A stretch of 64,000 nt of DNA from Paulinella micropora. Taxonomy: Eukaryota; Cercozoa; Imbricatea; Euglyphida; Paulinellidae. The stretch is taken from NCBI GenBank assembly GCA_019918135.1, contig WBZZ01003770.1, positions 56,249-120,248 on the forward strand, given 5' to 3'. This document shows positions 21,337 through 32,016 of the stretch, in pieces (position 1 is the stretch's first letter; each line of letters opens with the position of its first letter). The translations under genes and the position numbers were made by a program. Under the pieces are notes generated by a model. That model was not told the DNA's origin, ran no database searches, and was given only the letters and a program-made list of their open reading frames with translations.

Positions 21337-23871
21337 CTAAGGCAGACTGGCACAGTAGGTCTGTCGGTCTTGCTGGTTCGTGGTCGTAAAGCTACCGGCG
21401 CCATACGCTTGCTGGCAAGCCACGTACGGCAACTGGGCGAACGTGAACCAGCCCGACTGCACGAAATCCTGGCAGACTTCCAGTACAAACGCCGGCACGT
21501 TCCAGGCGCTCAGGTCTTGGTTGAAGGCGCAGGCGCCGTCGAAGATGTGGCGGTTTCTGTGCCACATGTCGTCTCCGCGGTGGAGAGAGCGCACGTCCCA
21601 GCCGCTGAGATCCTGGTTGAAGGCCTTGGCGTTGGCGAACTGGTAGCTTATGTCGTGCACCGTCGATATATTCCAGGCGGCCAGGTGCCGGTTGAACTTG
21701 CGAGTATCCTGAAATATACCTACCATGCTGGTTCTCGGGGCAGCAATCTTCCAGCCGGCTAAGGGCTGGTCAAATTCTTGCACTTTGTAGAACATGAAGT
21801 CGAAAACCGTGACTTGACTTACGTTCCAGCTGCTAATGTCCTGGTTAAACTTTTGCGTCTTCGAAAACATACCGGAGAAACGCGTGGCACTTCTAGTGTT
21901 CCAGCTTGCCAGGGGCTGATTGAAATCCCTGGCACCTTCGAACATGGAAGCAAAGGACTGAACGTTACTAACGTCCAGCGCGCTGAGGTCCGCGTTGAAG
22001 ACCCTCGTGTTCACGAAGACCGAATCCAGGCTTGTCACCCCGGTCGTATTCCAGAACAAGGGCTGGTTGAAAGCATAGGCAGAATCCAGTATGGCGAAGA
22101 GACTGCCGGACAGAGGTACGTCCCAGTGACCAATGTCCCCCACCAGAGCTTGGTAGTTAAACAGGAGGAATCTGAAGTCGTCCACGTGAGCAAAGGCGCG
22201 GGTGCCCTGGATCGGGGCCAAGTAGGTACACTGGGTCTGGTACTCCCGGTCGTCGGTTGTACCGGCATTGAAGAGCCAGTTGTACCGCGTATTGCTGGGG
22301 AAAGAGTCATACCAGAAAAACAGCCTCGATGTCATGCTCACTTGGCCCCAACTGGACACCTCCAGGATACGCACACATCCATGGGTAAAGCCCTGCAGGC
22401 CGTCCAACACGCCACGGAGGCGCAGTTGGCGTGGCAAGTAAGGTGCCGAGCTGACGGGCGAGGCGCACGTGCTCGTGCCGGCTGCCTGCTGTCAGGACAC
22501 GAAGCCCCCGCCCAGCCCGAAGTCGACCGAGAAGTTGTGGCTACCCGCCGTCTGGCCGTTGACGCCCGCCACGCCCGGGTCCAGGAACTGCAAGGCGGGA
22601 CGATACGAGCCACCACAGCTTTGGGTAGTCTGGTAACGCAGGATCAGGTCGTGGTGAGCGGAACCACAAGCCGAGGCCAGGCCCGCGGTCCGCTGCAGCC
22701 TCGTGCCGCGCAGCGCGTTCGTGCAGTCGCTCTCGGAGAACGGCCCGGGCAGCGACTGCCACCACGACGGCAGGCCGTGGCTAAAATTGGCCGCGCCGGC
22801 GAACATGAGGCGGTAGTCCAGGAGCCCCGACACGTGCCAGCCGTTCAGGTCCCGGTCGAAGCCCACCGCGTGGCTGAAGGCGCCCGTGGCGTTGACCAGC
22901 GCACTCGTGGTCCAGCCCTCCACGCCTACAAAGCGGCCCCCGGTCTGCGCAAAAGCAAGAGACAGGTCGCGCACGGCGCTCACCTGCCATTGCGCAAGGC
23001 CCTGTGGCTCCACCAGGAAGGACTCTGCAAACACGTAGCCGAGGTCCTCTACCTGGCTCGTGTCCAGCGCCGACACGTCCAGGGCCCCGGCCAGCGAGTC
23101 CAACCCGCTAAAGGACCGGTACAGTGACGTCAGGCCCGGTGCGGGCGGCAGGGGCGCCACGTACGTCAGCGACGCCAGGTTCTGCAAGTGGCGGCCCGCC
23201 GTCGGATGCAGCTCGATTTGCCCCCAGTGGCGAATGGCAGTCAGAGCAGCGCCCGGCTCTTCGCCTGGCTGTTGTTCGCCGCCACCGCAGACGCAGCAGA
23301 CCTGCGGAGCGTCCAGCCCCAGCGTGCCCTGATTCACGGAACCCACGTACTACCAATCACACATGCCGTTGCCACTCAACAGCGAGGGCCAGGAGCTGAA
23401 CACCTCGTACTTGGCCTCGCCCGCGTACATAAGGCACGTATTCGCAAACCCATCGTTCCACGCACCAAAGTAGTCCCGGCAGACCGTGGTCGTAGCAAAC
23501 AGCATGCTCCAGCCCAGGACCGGGCCCGACAGCTCGAGGGAGTACGTGCCGGGGTTAGCGTACGTGTGGTTGCACGGCGCGCCGTCGTGCTGGCAGTACC
23601 CGGGCGCCGAGCCATCGCCCCAAGCCACCGTGTAGCCAGCGGGCAGCTGCTGGCCCGTCCGGCGCCTGGCCAAGCCGCGGCCGCTGGCCGGGATAGTGTA
23701 CTGGGCCCCGCTGACCGTCACGTTGATTTCTAGCAGCGCCGTCGCCGGGCCAGGCGCCGGGCTAGGTGAGGCCGTGCTCGCACCGGATGGTTGATAGGGG
23801 CAGAAACCCCAGGCAAGGGTTGCCCCCCAGGCCAACAGAACCCACAGCTGTGCTGCGCTCCACCAGGGCAT
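21337..23871 (-). CDS. secreted PKD + DUF285 (BspA-like) surface protein, two in-frame stops
   Basis: The ATG at 23,871 gives a signal peptide (WVLLAWGATLAWGFC). A PKD-like domain follows, with VAWGDGS and HTYANPGTYSLEL. The rest is DUF285/BspA-type repeats of about 25-30 residues with cores such as FNQDLSSWNVSQV, FNQPLASWNTRS and FNQDLSGWDVRS, which form LRR-like surface solenoids in bacteria and protists. All 845 codons lie in one frame, with no indel, but a TAG lies at 23,350-23,352 and a TGA at 22,492-22,494. No ATG follows closely after either. It could be a decayed gene, two or three separate proteins, or readthrough. A cell-surface adhesion role is likely from the family. Confidence 0.75.
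22492..22494 (-). other. in-frame TGA inside the DUF285 gene
   Basis: The frame is open on both sides and DUF285-type sequence resumes after it. The next part begins a new WGQ segment, so a domain boundary or separate gene is possible. Confidence 0.7.
23350..23352 (-). other. in-frame TAG inside the DUF285 gene
   Basis: TAG follows GMCDW at the end of the PKD-containing part. The next frame continues without a shift toward the HWGQ segment typical of the start of a DUF285 region. Confidence 0.7.
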
Positions 23872-24122
23872 GCTACGGGTCCTCCTTTGCCAAGACCTAG
23901 TACTCGCCGCCGCTCGCTTTTGCCGGCCCTCCCGCAGCCTGGCCTGGACGAAGGGGGGAGGGAGGGAGGAAGCTGCCCCTCCCCTCCGCCTCCTGCTCTC
24001 CCGGGGGGGGTCTCTCGTTTCTTCCCCTCGGGGTTGGGAAGGGGGAGGGGCACGGGCGGGGCAGGGGGGCGGACAGAGCCGAGCGGCCGGTCACCGCCTG
24101 CTTATTCCTCCCCGGCCGAACC

Positions 24123-24422
24123 ATGGACGACGCGCCGGGTGCCCCCCTGCCTGTCGGCCACGCGGGCTCCGCCGGCCCGGGTCCGGCCCCGCCGGGCACG
24201 GTGGAGTCGTCGTGCCTAGACCTCGTACAGGAATGCGACGAACTGCTGCGGGCGGCCGACCGGGCCCTGGCTCGCGAACGCGGGGCCCTGGGCGGCGGGG
24301 CGCCCGCCCCCCCGGGCGAGGCCCCGGCCCGTCGCTGGGGCGGGGGGCCGCCGCTGCCCGGACTCGAACGCACGTGCGCCGGCGCCAGCCACCACCGAGG
24401 GAGGACGGCGGGGGCGGGGTAG
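24123..24422 (+). CDS. small hypothetical protein, 99 aa
   Basis: The ATG at 24,123 is in a strong context (ACCATGG) and the frame runs to TAG, with an AATAAAAA signal about 245 bases downstream. The protein has a Pro/Gly/Ala-rich start, a short helical acidic centre (SSCLDLVQECDELLRAAD) and a Gly/Pro-rich end. It is too short and biased to assign to a family. Confidence 0.4.
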   Translation: MDDAPGAPLPVGHAGSAGPGPAPPGTVESSCLDLVQECDELLRAADRALARERGALGGGAPAPPGEAPARRWGGGPPLPGLERTCAGASHHRGRTAGAG

Positions 24423-24668
24423 CGAGGCCACGGGGGCTGGCTGTCCCTCTCCCCCGGCCTAGCCGCCGCGGCCCCCGCACCAGGCCCAGGGCACGGGGCA
24501 GTGGGTCGGGGGCCTGGGGGGCGGGGGGGGGGGGGGGGACAACACGCCCCCCCGCACTCTTCTCTCCCGCCCCTCTCCGCGAATGCCGCCCCTGGTGGCG
24601 CCGGAGCGCGCGTGTTGGCAAGAAGGGGAGAGACACAGGTAGGGGCTGCCGGGGGGAGGGAGAGAGAG

Positions 24669-24676
24669 AATAAAAA
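24669..24676 (+). terminator. AATAAAAA polyadenylation-like signal
   Basis: GAGAATAAAAACGCC lies after the small gene at 24,123-24,422 and about 90 bases before the next ATG. It could alternatively be an A-rich promoter element of the gene at 24,761. Confidence 0.4.
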
Positions 24677-24760
24677 CGCCATACCCTCCTCTTCGCCAAC
24701 TGGCCACAGCACACCTTAACAGCACGCCCGCGCGCGCCCACCCTTGGCTAGTGAGGCACC

Positions 24761-25672
24761 ATGCAGCAGAGAAATATAGAATTAGCGGAGTACGTCAGGG
24801 CCCTAGACGAGCAAGATTTCCAAAAACTCATCGCCTCGTTCGAAGCTTCTTGCTGGCGCTGCCATACTTATTCTAGCTTTCTGAAGGCAGGGACAAACAA
24901 ACAGACACGGGTAGTAGCTTACCTAAACTCGTATGGACGCTTGTCGCACCTGCAGGCCTTCCTAGAGGGATACGTACACGCGCAAGCCGTGCAGGCCGCG
25001 CAGGCCGTGCAGGCCGTGCCAGCGGCGCCAGCGGTGCAGACGGCGCCAGCGGCACAGGTGGCGCCAGCGGCACAAACGGCACAAGCGGCGCAGCGGCCGG
25101 TGCCATATGGCGCGGACGTGAGGGTGCACCGACCCGCGTTACCTCCTCAAGCCGACGTACCCACGGCGGGGGAATCATCGACTACTTCTTTCCACGTAGC
25201 GCGTACCAAATATACGCCAGCTGTTTGGCTACACTCTGCTCCCAGTAACGTGTCACCAGTAGCAACGACTACGGCTTCATCTGGCGATGATGCTTCTCCA
25301 GGGCGTCTGGTGGTACACCATCCTAGGAGTGCTAAGTTATCAGGGAATTCAGGCCGTAGTAGCGTTGACCGCGCCCCCTCACATCCGTCTGCGCTCCCCT
25401 CGGATACTTCGTCAAAGCGGCAGAGGAAGCAAGACGAGGGTCCCGAAGTCTTCCTGCAGAAACCAGTGAATTTCTGGCCGACTTTTAGTAGTGGTGGTGG
25501 TACGCAGGAGCGGGGACACGACTCCCTTCTCAAGCATTTGAGTGTGAGTGTGCTGCCTGCCTCCTGGCAGGCGGGCGGCAGGGATAAGACTCCCCGTGTA
25601 AGTGGTACACCAGCGGAAGGCAGGGGTAAGACTCCCGGGGTAAGTGGTCAGCCGGCGGATGGCAGAGATTAG
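24761..25672 (+). CDS. protein with N-terminal helical domain and low-complexity tail, 303 aa
   Basis: The ATG at 24,761 (CACCATGC) starts an intact frame to TAG, with TAA six codons on. Residues 1-75 are a compact helical domain (LAEYVRALDEQDFQKLIASF, then RVVAYLNSYGRLSHLQAFLE). In spacing it recalls small death-fold or effector-associated domains, but I cannot assign it. It is followed by an Ala/Gln/Val repeat (QAVQAAQAVQAVPAA) and a Ser/Thr/Pro-rich tail ending in two copies of GRxKTPxVSG. GC is lower than in its left neighbours. Confidence 0.55.
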   Translation: MQQRNIELAEYVRALDEQDFQKLIASFEASCWRCHTYSSFLKAGTNKQTRVVAYLNSYGRLSHLQAFLEGYVHAQAVQAAQAVQAVPAAPAVQTAPAAQVAPAAQTAQAAQRPVPYGADVRVHRPALPPQADVPTAGESSTTSFHVARTKYTPAVWLHSAPSNVSPVATTTASSGDDASPGRLVVHHPRSAKLSGNSGRSSVDRAPSHPSALPSDTSSKRQRKQDEGPEVFLQKPVNFWPTFSSGGGTQERGHDSLLKHLSVSVLPASWQAGGRDKTPRVSGTPAEGRGKTPGVSGQPADGRD

Positions 25673-25716
25673 ACTTCTTTTCGTAACTAAGTGGTCGGTC
25701 GGCGAAATTAAACTAG

Positions 25717-26151
25717 CTAAGCCAAGGAGCCTCTCTGTCTGTGCGTCGCCCCGCGCGCCGGAACAGGGGGGCGGCGCCCCTCCCCGCCTAGGATGCGGAA
25801 TCTCTTCCTCGGGCGCTCTGCGCCGGTGGCAGCGCGTGGCCGGCCCCGCCCGCCCCCGGCCCGCACCTCCAGGTGGGCGTTGAGCTCCCGCCAAAATAGA
25901 CGGGTGTAGCTCATGTCCCTTGCCTCCGCTGCAGGGAGGTCCTGGGGTTCGGCTGTCGACATGAGGGCTTGTTGCAGTTCCATCTCAGCATACCTGCGTG
26001 CCATCCGGCGTTGTGCATCGCCAAGCTTGTCCGGGTCCACCAAGGGTGTTAGTCCCATCTGGCTAACTACCGCCGGAGCAACGCTTGGGCCATCCCGTGG
26101 GCCCGGGAGCACTACAGGATTCTGTGCTGTGAATGGTGATGCAGTATACAT
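25717..26151 (-). CDS. ORF spanning the GC-rich / moderate-GC boundary
   Basis: The ATG at 26,151 opens a frame whose first 85 codons have ordinary composition and look coding (DKLGDAQRRMARRYAEMELQ, MSYTRLFWRELNAHLEV). From about 25,890 downward it is Gly/Arg/Pro-rich, matching the GC-rich region. The gene appears to be cut at the composition boundary, with the rest being accidental read-on. The family is unknown. It lies in line with the two minus-strand ORFs at 26,273-27,436 and 27,578-28,120. Confidence 0.4.
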   Translation of the reverse strand: MYTASPFTAQNPVVLPGPRDGPSVAPAVVSQMGLTPLVDPDKLGDAQRRMARRYAEMELQQALMSTAEPQDLPAAEARDMSYTRLFWRELNAHLEVRAGGGRGRPRAATGAERPRKRFRILGGEGRRPPVPARGATHRQRGSLA

Positions 26152-26272
26152 GTTGTCTGTGTGTGGGGGAAGGCGTGGTCAATATGCGGTATATTCGGGT
26201 GATTAATATCGGAACCGGCCACCGTTCCCGGGGCTAGTCGAACATCACGACCGAGCAAAGACCGTTGAGGTG

Positions 26273-27436
26273 CTATTTGTTGTTTTGCCCTGGCTTAATG
26301 TTAATCACCTTGTTCTCAGAAGGGGCTGTTTTCTGTAGTGAGGCGACTGGGATGGAACCTGCCTTGCTTACGCAGGTGCCCGCTGTGCGGACACGGCAAC
26401 TTAGCCCATCCATTTTACCATCATCCTCACTAGCCGCCTGTGCGACATCGTCTTCGGGTGGAGATGGGTGAGGATCCGCCTGTACATTGTTGCGGATGGT
26501 CGTCACCTCAGGTGAAGGTGTACGGCCCCGACTACTGTTGTGCCCCTCTGTTATCTCTTCGCTCACCCCTGCCGTAGCAGTACTATTGACTGTGATCGAG
26601 GGGTCTGCGACCCCCGTAATACTATCTACTTGTGGTGTAGAAGGGAGCACAGCAACCCTAGCCGTCGGTGACTCGATACTGACTTGTGTCACCTGACCTG
26701 GCGTTGGTGTAGCCTTCATTCTTATTGTCTCATCTACTACTGGTGCGGGTGGGGGCACAGCAACCCTAGCCCTCGGTGATTCGATATCGGCTTGTGTCAC
26801 CTGACCTGGCGTTGGTGTGGCCTCCGTTACCATCACCCTATTAACAAGTGTTTCTGTTACTACAGCGCCTGTCCCGACAACTAGTCCATCACCCTCTGCG
26901 GTGGCTATCGTTTCCAACGGGTGTGCAAAACGCACCCGCTTACGTGCCCCGGGGTGTGTCCCTTCCGTTGATTGTCTAGGACTTGAGTTTGCGCTTCTTG
27001 TAGGACTTGTGTCCTGCTGGCTGGCCTTGGCCTGCACAACACATGTGACGTGTTGCTTGCGTTTGCGTTTGCGTGCTGTGGGCTTACCCATCTGGCTCAG
27101 GAGTGACTCCTGCCCGGGCATGTATGCCGCGAACTTGTCGGCCGCCGGGAATTGGCTCTTGAGCATTTCGGCTTCCGCATCGAAGGCGGCGCACCAACTC
27201 GCCACGTGCCCGTTTGGCATCAGAGAGTCCCGTCCGTGTTCATCAACGTCCGGGAATGGCAAGTTCATGTGTGCCTGCTGTTTCGGGCAGGGCACCCAAT
27301 CGCCATCTTTCGGCCTTTTGACCTCGACTCTCCCGCCTTGTATCGGCGTATGTACCGTCTCATCGCTATTGGGTTCTGCGGAGTGCCCGGGAATGTGTGC
27401 CATCGCTGACACGACTTTCCCATGAGGCATGGCCAT
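26273..27436 (-). CDS. unrecognised low-complexity protein, about 387 aa, with internal duplication
   Basis: Start taken at the ATG at 27,436; stop TAA. The N-terminus has Cys/His and aromatic residues (DGDWVPCPKQQAHMNLPFPD, HVASWCAAFDAEAEMLKSQF) and a basic patch (GKPTARKRKRKQ). The C-terminal half is Thr/Pro/Val-rich, with a 40-residue unit present twice (ATPTPGQVTQ, IESPxARVAV). At the DNA level this is a 120-base repeat at about 26,640-26,830. The family is not recognised. It may belong to the retroelement-rich DNA. Confidence 0.45.
   Translation of the reverse strand: MAMPHGKVVSAMAHIPGHSAEPNSDETVHTPIQGGRVEVKRPKDGDWVPCPKQQAHMNLPFPDVDEHGRDSLMPNGHVASWCAAFDAEAEMLKSQFPAADKFAAYMPGQESLLSQMGKPTARKRKRKQHVTCVVQAKASQQDTSPTRSANSSPRQSTEGTHPGARKRVRFAHPLETIATAEGDGLVVGTGAVVTETLVNRVMVTEATPTPGQVTQADIESPRARVAVPPPAPVVDETIRMKATPTPGQVTQVSIESPTARVAVLPSTPQVDSITGVADPSITVNSTATAGVSEEITEGHNSSRGRTPSPEVTTIRNNVQADPHPSPPEDDVAQAASEDDGKMDGLSCRVRTAGTCVSKAGSIPVASLQKTAPSENKVINIKPGQNNK
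26640..26830 (-). repeat. 120-bp direct repeat inside the ORF
   Basis: Two copies around TGTGTCACCTGACCTGGCGT and GCACAGCAACCCTAGCC, each encoding a near-identical Thr/Pro-rich unit. Confidence 0.8.
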
Positions 27437-27577
27437 ACCCAAAATCGACGTTCTGGTAAGCAGTTAAAAGCCAGTGCGTGATGAAAATAATCACACAAAG
27501 TATTAGACTTGACCGTTGGCGAGTTGCCAAGGTCGTCTAACCTCTGTATCCCGTACGGACAATGAGCCGGACCAGGA

Positions 27578-28120
27578 TCAATTACTAATGAGCTGAGAGG
27601 TTGATTGGTTTGCCGTGGGATTGTACGTGTTTTCTTTTTCTTTGCCGCCGGCTGACGTGAGGGCGGGGGCCCCTTGTGTCTGGCTAACCGGCGGTGGTGT
27701 AGGAGGTAACATGGGGGGTGGTAAGGGCGGTGGTGAGTACATGGGCATGGTAAACTGTGGTGCTTGGTAAGTATGAGGTGGTGATGTCAAGCCCACCGGT
27801 GGTGGAGAATGAAACCCCGAAGTAGATTGTTGGGCATATGGGTTAGGGGTACCCCCCGCTGGAGAAGATGTAGATGCGTATGGGTTTGGAGAATGTCGCG
27901 GCCCCTGTCCCCAATACGGGTTCGAGGAGCTCGATGAGCTCGACGACGATGACCAGTATGGGTTAGGTGAACTCGAGGGGATCTCGGATAGGAGCTGGAC
28001 CCGTAAGACTTTGGGTAGGTTCCCGATAGCAAGGGGATAGATTTTAGAAATTAGGTGGCTAGATTGCCAATGTAGGCGCAGATAGGTAAATATGCGACCT
28101 TTTCTTATACCCCTATACAC
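27578..28120 (-). CDS. proline-rich NPYW/NPYA-repeat ORF (start uncertain)
   Basis: Open to TAA, without an ATG near its 5' end, so it may be an exon or a fragment. Contains SPNPYW, SSNPYW, SPNPYA and TPNPYA units, a poly-Ser run, and a poly-Pro region with PPPLPPPMLPPTPPP. Repeats of this type occur in disordered scaffold or structural proteins. No function is assigned. Confidence 0.35.
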   Translation of the reverse strand: MYRGIRKGRIFTYLRLHWQSSHLISKIYPLAIGNLPKVLRVQLLSEIPSSSPNPYWSSSSSSSSSSNPYWGQGPRHSPNPYASTSSPAGGTPNPYAQQSTSGFHSPPPVGLTSPPHTYQAPQFTMPMYSPPPLPPPMLPPTPPPVSQTQGAPALTSAGGKEKENTYNPTANQSTSQLISN

Positions 28121-29910
28121 AGTGATGTATAGAAGAGCTATATCTCTTTAAGATGTAGTTATATCCGTTTTTATTTATATACTTTTGAGCCGGTTGAAAA
28201 CGATAATATTACGATTCATAACCAGCATTACTTTTTTAAGCCGTATAATATTATCGTTAGGGGTGACACTGGGAAATGCCTCTCTTTTTCCTTTTTGTTG
28301 CTTGGCTCTGACAGTCTCCTACATTTTTCCGCCATACTGGTTTCCTCGCTTTGTAGAGGAGGAAGATTAGGTTATTTTCAGAGTGCTGTGGAATAGGAAG
28401 GATAAATACCACGGCTTACATTAAATAATATCTTTTGATTATAACCGACAAAAGTGGAGTCCCAGCCTAGATTTTTATATCCTCCAAATTTCATTTCAGC
28501 AATTTGAAAAATAGCCACTCCCCTAAGCAAAGAAAGAAGGAAAGCTAGTGGAGGAGTGTAAGAAAGGAGTTGGGGAGGTGTTAGCAGCTGGCAGTGCACA
28601 AAAACAACAGTGAAATCTTGCACAGAGGCCCACAAAGCGGCACGGCAAGACACTCGTTGTGTGTACGATTTTGACACCTCAAGCAGTGTATCATTTGAGT
28701 GTGTAAAGTGCATAGAAAGTGTACTCAGTGGGACAGAAACATTAGGGGGCTCACTAGCGCGATTGTCGACACATTGTCGAGCCCGAGGAGTGCTTAACAA
28801 ACACACACAAGGAGAGGGAAAACACCCTCCTATCAGTTTTGTCAACACTCCTACACGTATACCCACACATACTCCTTACGAGGAGAATAACCAACAATTA
28901 CACGCTCTAACTCTTGTTTGTACTGCCACAAACACGTAACACACACAAACGTTGTTGACACGTCAACACGTGCAAAGAGGCAGAAGAAAAACAAACAAAC
29001 GACACACATACAGAATTCTATTCCTTTGGCATAAAACCTGTTTGTACAAACAACACCTATCCCATACCAGAGAAGGTAGCCATCTCTTTAAGGGGTGGTA
29101 GGCCAGTCTATTAAGACATAGGCCGGGGGAATTGAGTGTAAATTGAAGACATGGAGGCTAAAAAGGAGTGTGGTTTGGGAACGATTTTTATTTTTGTTCA
29201 CAAACAACGAAACACACACCCCACATCACACTCAAACACTCCGAACGTGTTGTGTGGTGGCATATAGGTCAGCAAGGACAAGAACTCGGATACCGAGTGG
29301 CTTCCAAGACAATCGACAACAAGTGTGTGAAGAGTCTACAGCACTCGGTACGTACACACACAAAAACATACACGACAACACTCACAAACCTACCCACCAC
29401 AATCAGGCAAGACAAACGAAGGGTGCTCTTTGAGTTTGGAAAAGACTCCTTTTTGAAAAAGGACAAGAATAAGGTGATCCATTGGGCAGAGCCCAGAAGG
29501 AATCATCGAAAAACCTTTTTGTACTTTTTCTGTTGTGTCATCCAAGGGGGGTTGCAGAGTTACAGGAAATTTGTTGTGTACTGCCAGGGTGCACACATAC
29601 GCATCGTCTGGCTTGGCAGAAGGAGCAGCAAGGCTTCCCCCGACAGAGGGGGAGGGTGAGTCCACCAAACCCTTGACTGTTTTCGGTTGATTGTTGTGTT
29701 GTGTGTGAGTTGGTGGTTGTGTTGTATAACATCGTGCTTGACGCAAGCATTGACGACACAGTGAACAGAACACACGACAATAAAAACAAACACAACAGCA
29801 CACACACACACGAAAACACACGACTCTGCTCGTCGTAACCCTTCCGGGGTACACTGAAAATTGCGTGGATAGGCTGGACGACGAGACCATCCATCGCAAT
29901 AAAACTAGAC
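28121..29910. other. 1.8 kb AC/GT-rich non-coding stretch
   Basis: The DNA is rich in ACAC words and short CA runs on one strand, with several overlapping short ORFs on both strands and no convincing protein. An inverted repeat AACGATAATATTA / TAATATTATCGTT flanks about 30 bases at 28,199-28,257. This could include the LTR or UTR of a nearby element, but no LTR pair was found by eye. Confidence 0.4.
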
Positions 29911-31950
29911 ATGTCTGAAGATGCAGACGGTAATGACACGCCCGCCACAGGCGGTTTTACCACCCCCGCAAGGGGAGGAGGAAGAGCACAGGAGGAACCT
30001 GTCCCTCGCTCCCCATGGAGAGGGCCTGACAATGGACTGGTAATTCCGGCTCGTGCAATTCAAACGAAGGTAGTGCTGGACCGATACCGAGGCCCAGCCG
30101 AGGGATGGCAAGGCAACCCTCTAGATGACATGGAACATGGGACAAACCTAAACGACAACTCGATGCATCTTTTCCCGAATAATATGTACGAGGAGGCGAC
30201 TTGGTACAGGTGTGTGTTCAAGGAGCCCTCGATACAAGGGGCTATGGACTAATCCATTTGTTCAATCCGAGCCTTACTGCAAATTGTACCGCTACCATAC
30301 ATCATGTTATGGACCTCTACAGGGTTCTAGCAACCGTGCGTGACTCCTTATTAGACGAGGCGTGGCAGATAAACCACCAAAGGTATCCAGCTCTGCTGAA
30401 TACCTTATCCGTCGAGAAAAAGGACCTGCAACCCTCTCTCACTTTTCCTTTCACACAGGACCCAGATAAAGAACTAGCTATAGACATAAAGTGGCCCAAC
30501 TCGGCAGGGTTGCTGGTTTTTATCTCGGAGATACAAGCTTGCAATATAGTTTCAGCACGAAGCCTAAGTGCTGCGGTTGCAATTTGGAATCTCACCCTCA
30601 CAGAGCACAAGAGCTGGAAGAAACAGCTTCTCCCCTCTGAGGACGATTCAACAGCAGCTGCCCAAGCCCGGGACACCCTTAACGAGCTGCTTGATACAAT
30701 CGAACAGCATCAGTGGACCTGGGTGAGTAGGATTGCAACGAATTTCAAATACTTCAAGGCCAACATGGTGTTTGAGAAGGCTATTAGAGGTGGTAAGGCG
30801 GTGGAAAAGAAAATCGCTCCCCATCCGGCGGTTAAGCTCTACTGGTGCAATTTCCTCGCTATGTGCGAGTTAGTAGTACTAGCACAGACCATCAGTGACA
30901 TCCTCCAAATTTGCCTAGCGAACGAGGTTCATGTCACATATGGCAATGATGGCAGAGCAACCGTCGTCCCAGAGGGAACGACATTCGTCTTCTTTCACAG
31001 AACGGTAGTTGTCCCGCCCCCGGGAAACCAGGGGGGTGGCGGACACAACCGACTTTCAAACACCACGGAAGAACAAAAGAAAGCGAAGGACAAATTGGTC
31101 GAACGAGCTCTGACTCGGCTCGACAAGGCCACAACGTTTGACTATGGCAAGTATAACCCGCAAGTCAATATTGATTATGGCGAAGGTATCTTGCAATTGC
31201 TTTTGTTGGGCTATACGTGTCTAGACAGCACGATTGGACAGTTCAGTCTAACCGCTGCTGACACTAAACAGATATTAGCCAACAAGGCCAGTCGTTGGGC
31301 ATCCCAAGACTTGTTAACGCATAAGTGGCCACAATGGGATGAGGAAGCGGGTCGATTGATCCAAGGGGGACAACTGAAGCCTCCCAGGCGACCTCATTAC
31401 CTGCTCGAACACTTTGTAAAGGGGGCCAACTGGGGTTTCATGACCCTGTTATCGTCGCCGACCTGGTGTCAGCAATGGCACAACGTATGTGGGAAGCCGA
31501 TGTGCCACACAACGAAATCGTGGATCTTCCACAAAAGCTGATAACGCCCCTAGTTCGTGCTGATTTGGCGATGTTACTAGTGGCAGTCCTTAAGGGGCAT
31601 CGCTAGAGCAACGATTACCAAAGGTCGCACATCAGGAGAGAAATACATTCGAAACGTCTTGTCACAGGCACAAGATGCCGATGACCGCGCATTCTCGCTT
31701 CAGAGTTTTTGCGTTGACCGATTGGTCGAAGTATCCGCGTGGGATGCAGCTTTTGTGAAGAAGATATTCGGCCCAAAATCTGACAAGGACGAATGTATGC
31801 GGAGGACAAACATCCTGCTGCTGCAAGCAATGCAGGCGGTAGGATTGTCGTTGTCGGACCATCAGCCCAAGGCGAACGAACCCCAGTTCGACATACTGTC
31901 CTTCGTCACATCCACCTCATGGGGAGACCACTCTTATACGGAAAAATCCA
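29911..31950 (+). pseudogene. long broken gene of unknown family, about 680 codons
   Basis: The ATG at 29,911 opens a frame to about 30,240. The reading then moves frames near 30,240, 31,440 and 31,605, and remains coding-like to about 31,940, just before copia-derived DNA. Well-formed segments include LLVFISEIQACNIVSARSLS, WVSRIATNFKYFKANMVFEK and VKLYWCNFLAMCELVVLAQT, with few low-complexity parts, so it was a folded, mostly helical protein. I do not recognise it; a gag or nucleocapsid-type protein is one guess. The 3' end seems to be cut by the copia element. Confidence 0.5.
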
Positions 31951-32016
31951 CGAGTAGAAAGTCACATCATTATAGACAGTCCCACCTCGCGCGACCCCCT
32001 CCGCAGCCGCAGCTAG

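Noticed and set aside
28199-28257. TAATATTAC, the nonanucleotide of circular Rep-virus origins, near an inverted repeat
   Set aside because: It lies in the arm, not in the loop, of the inverted repeat, and no Rep gene is nearby. Likely chance in AT-rich DNA.
28378-28866. 162-codon minus-strand ORF
   Set aside because: Composition follows the AC-rich background, with competing ORFs on the other strand and no recognisable domain.
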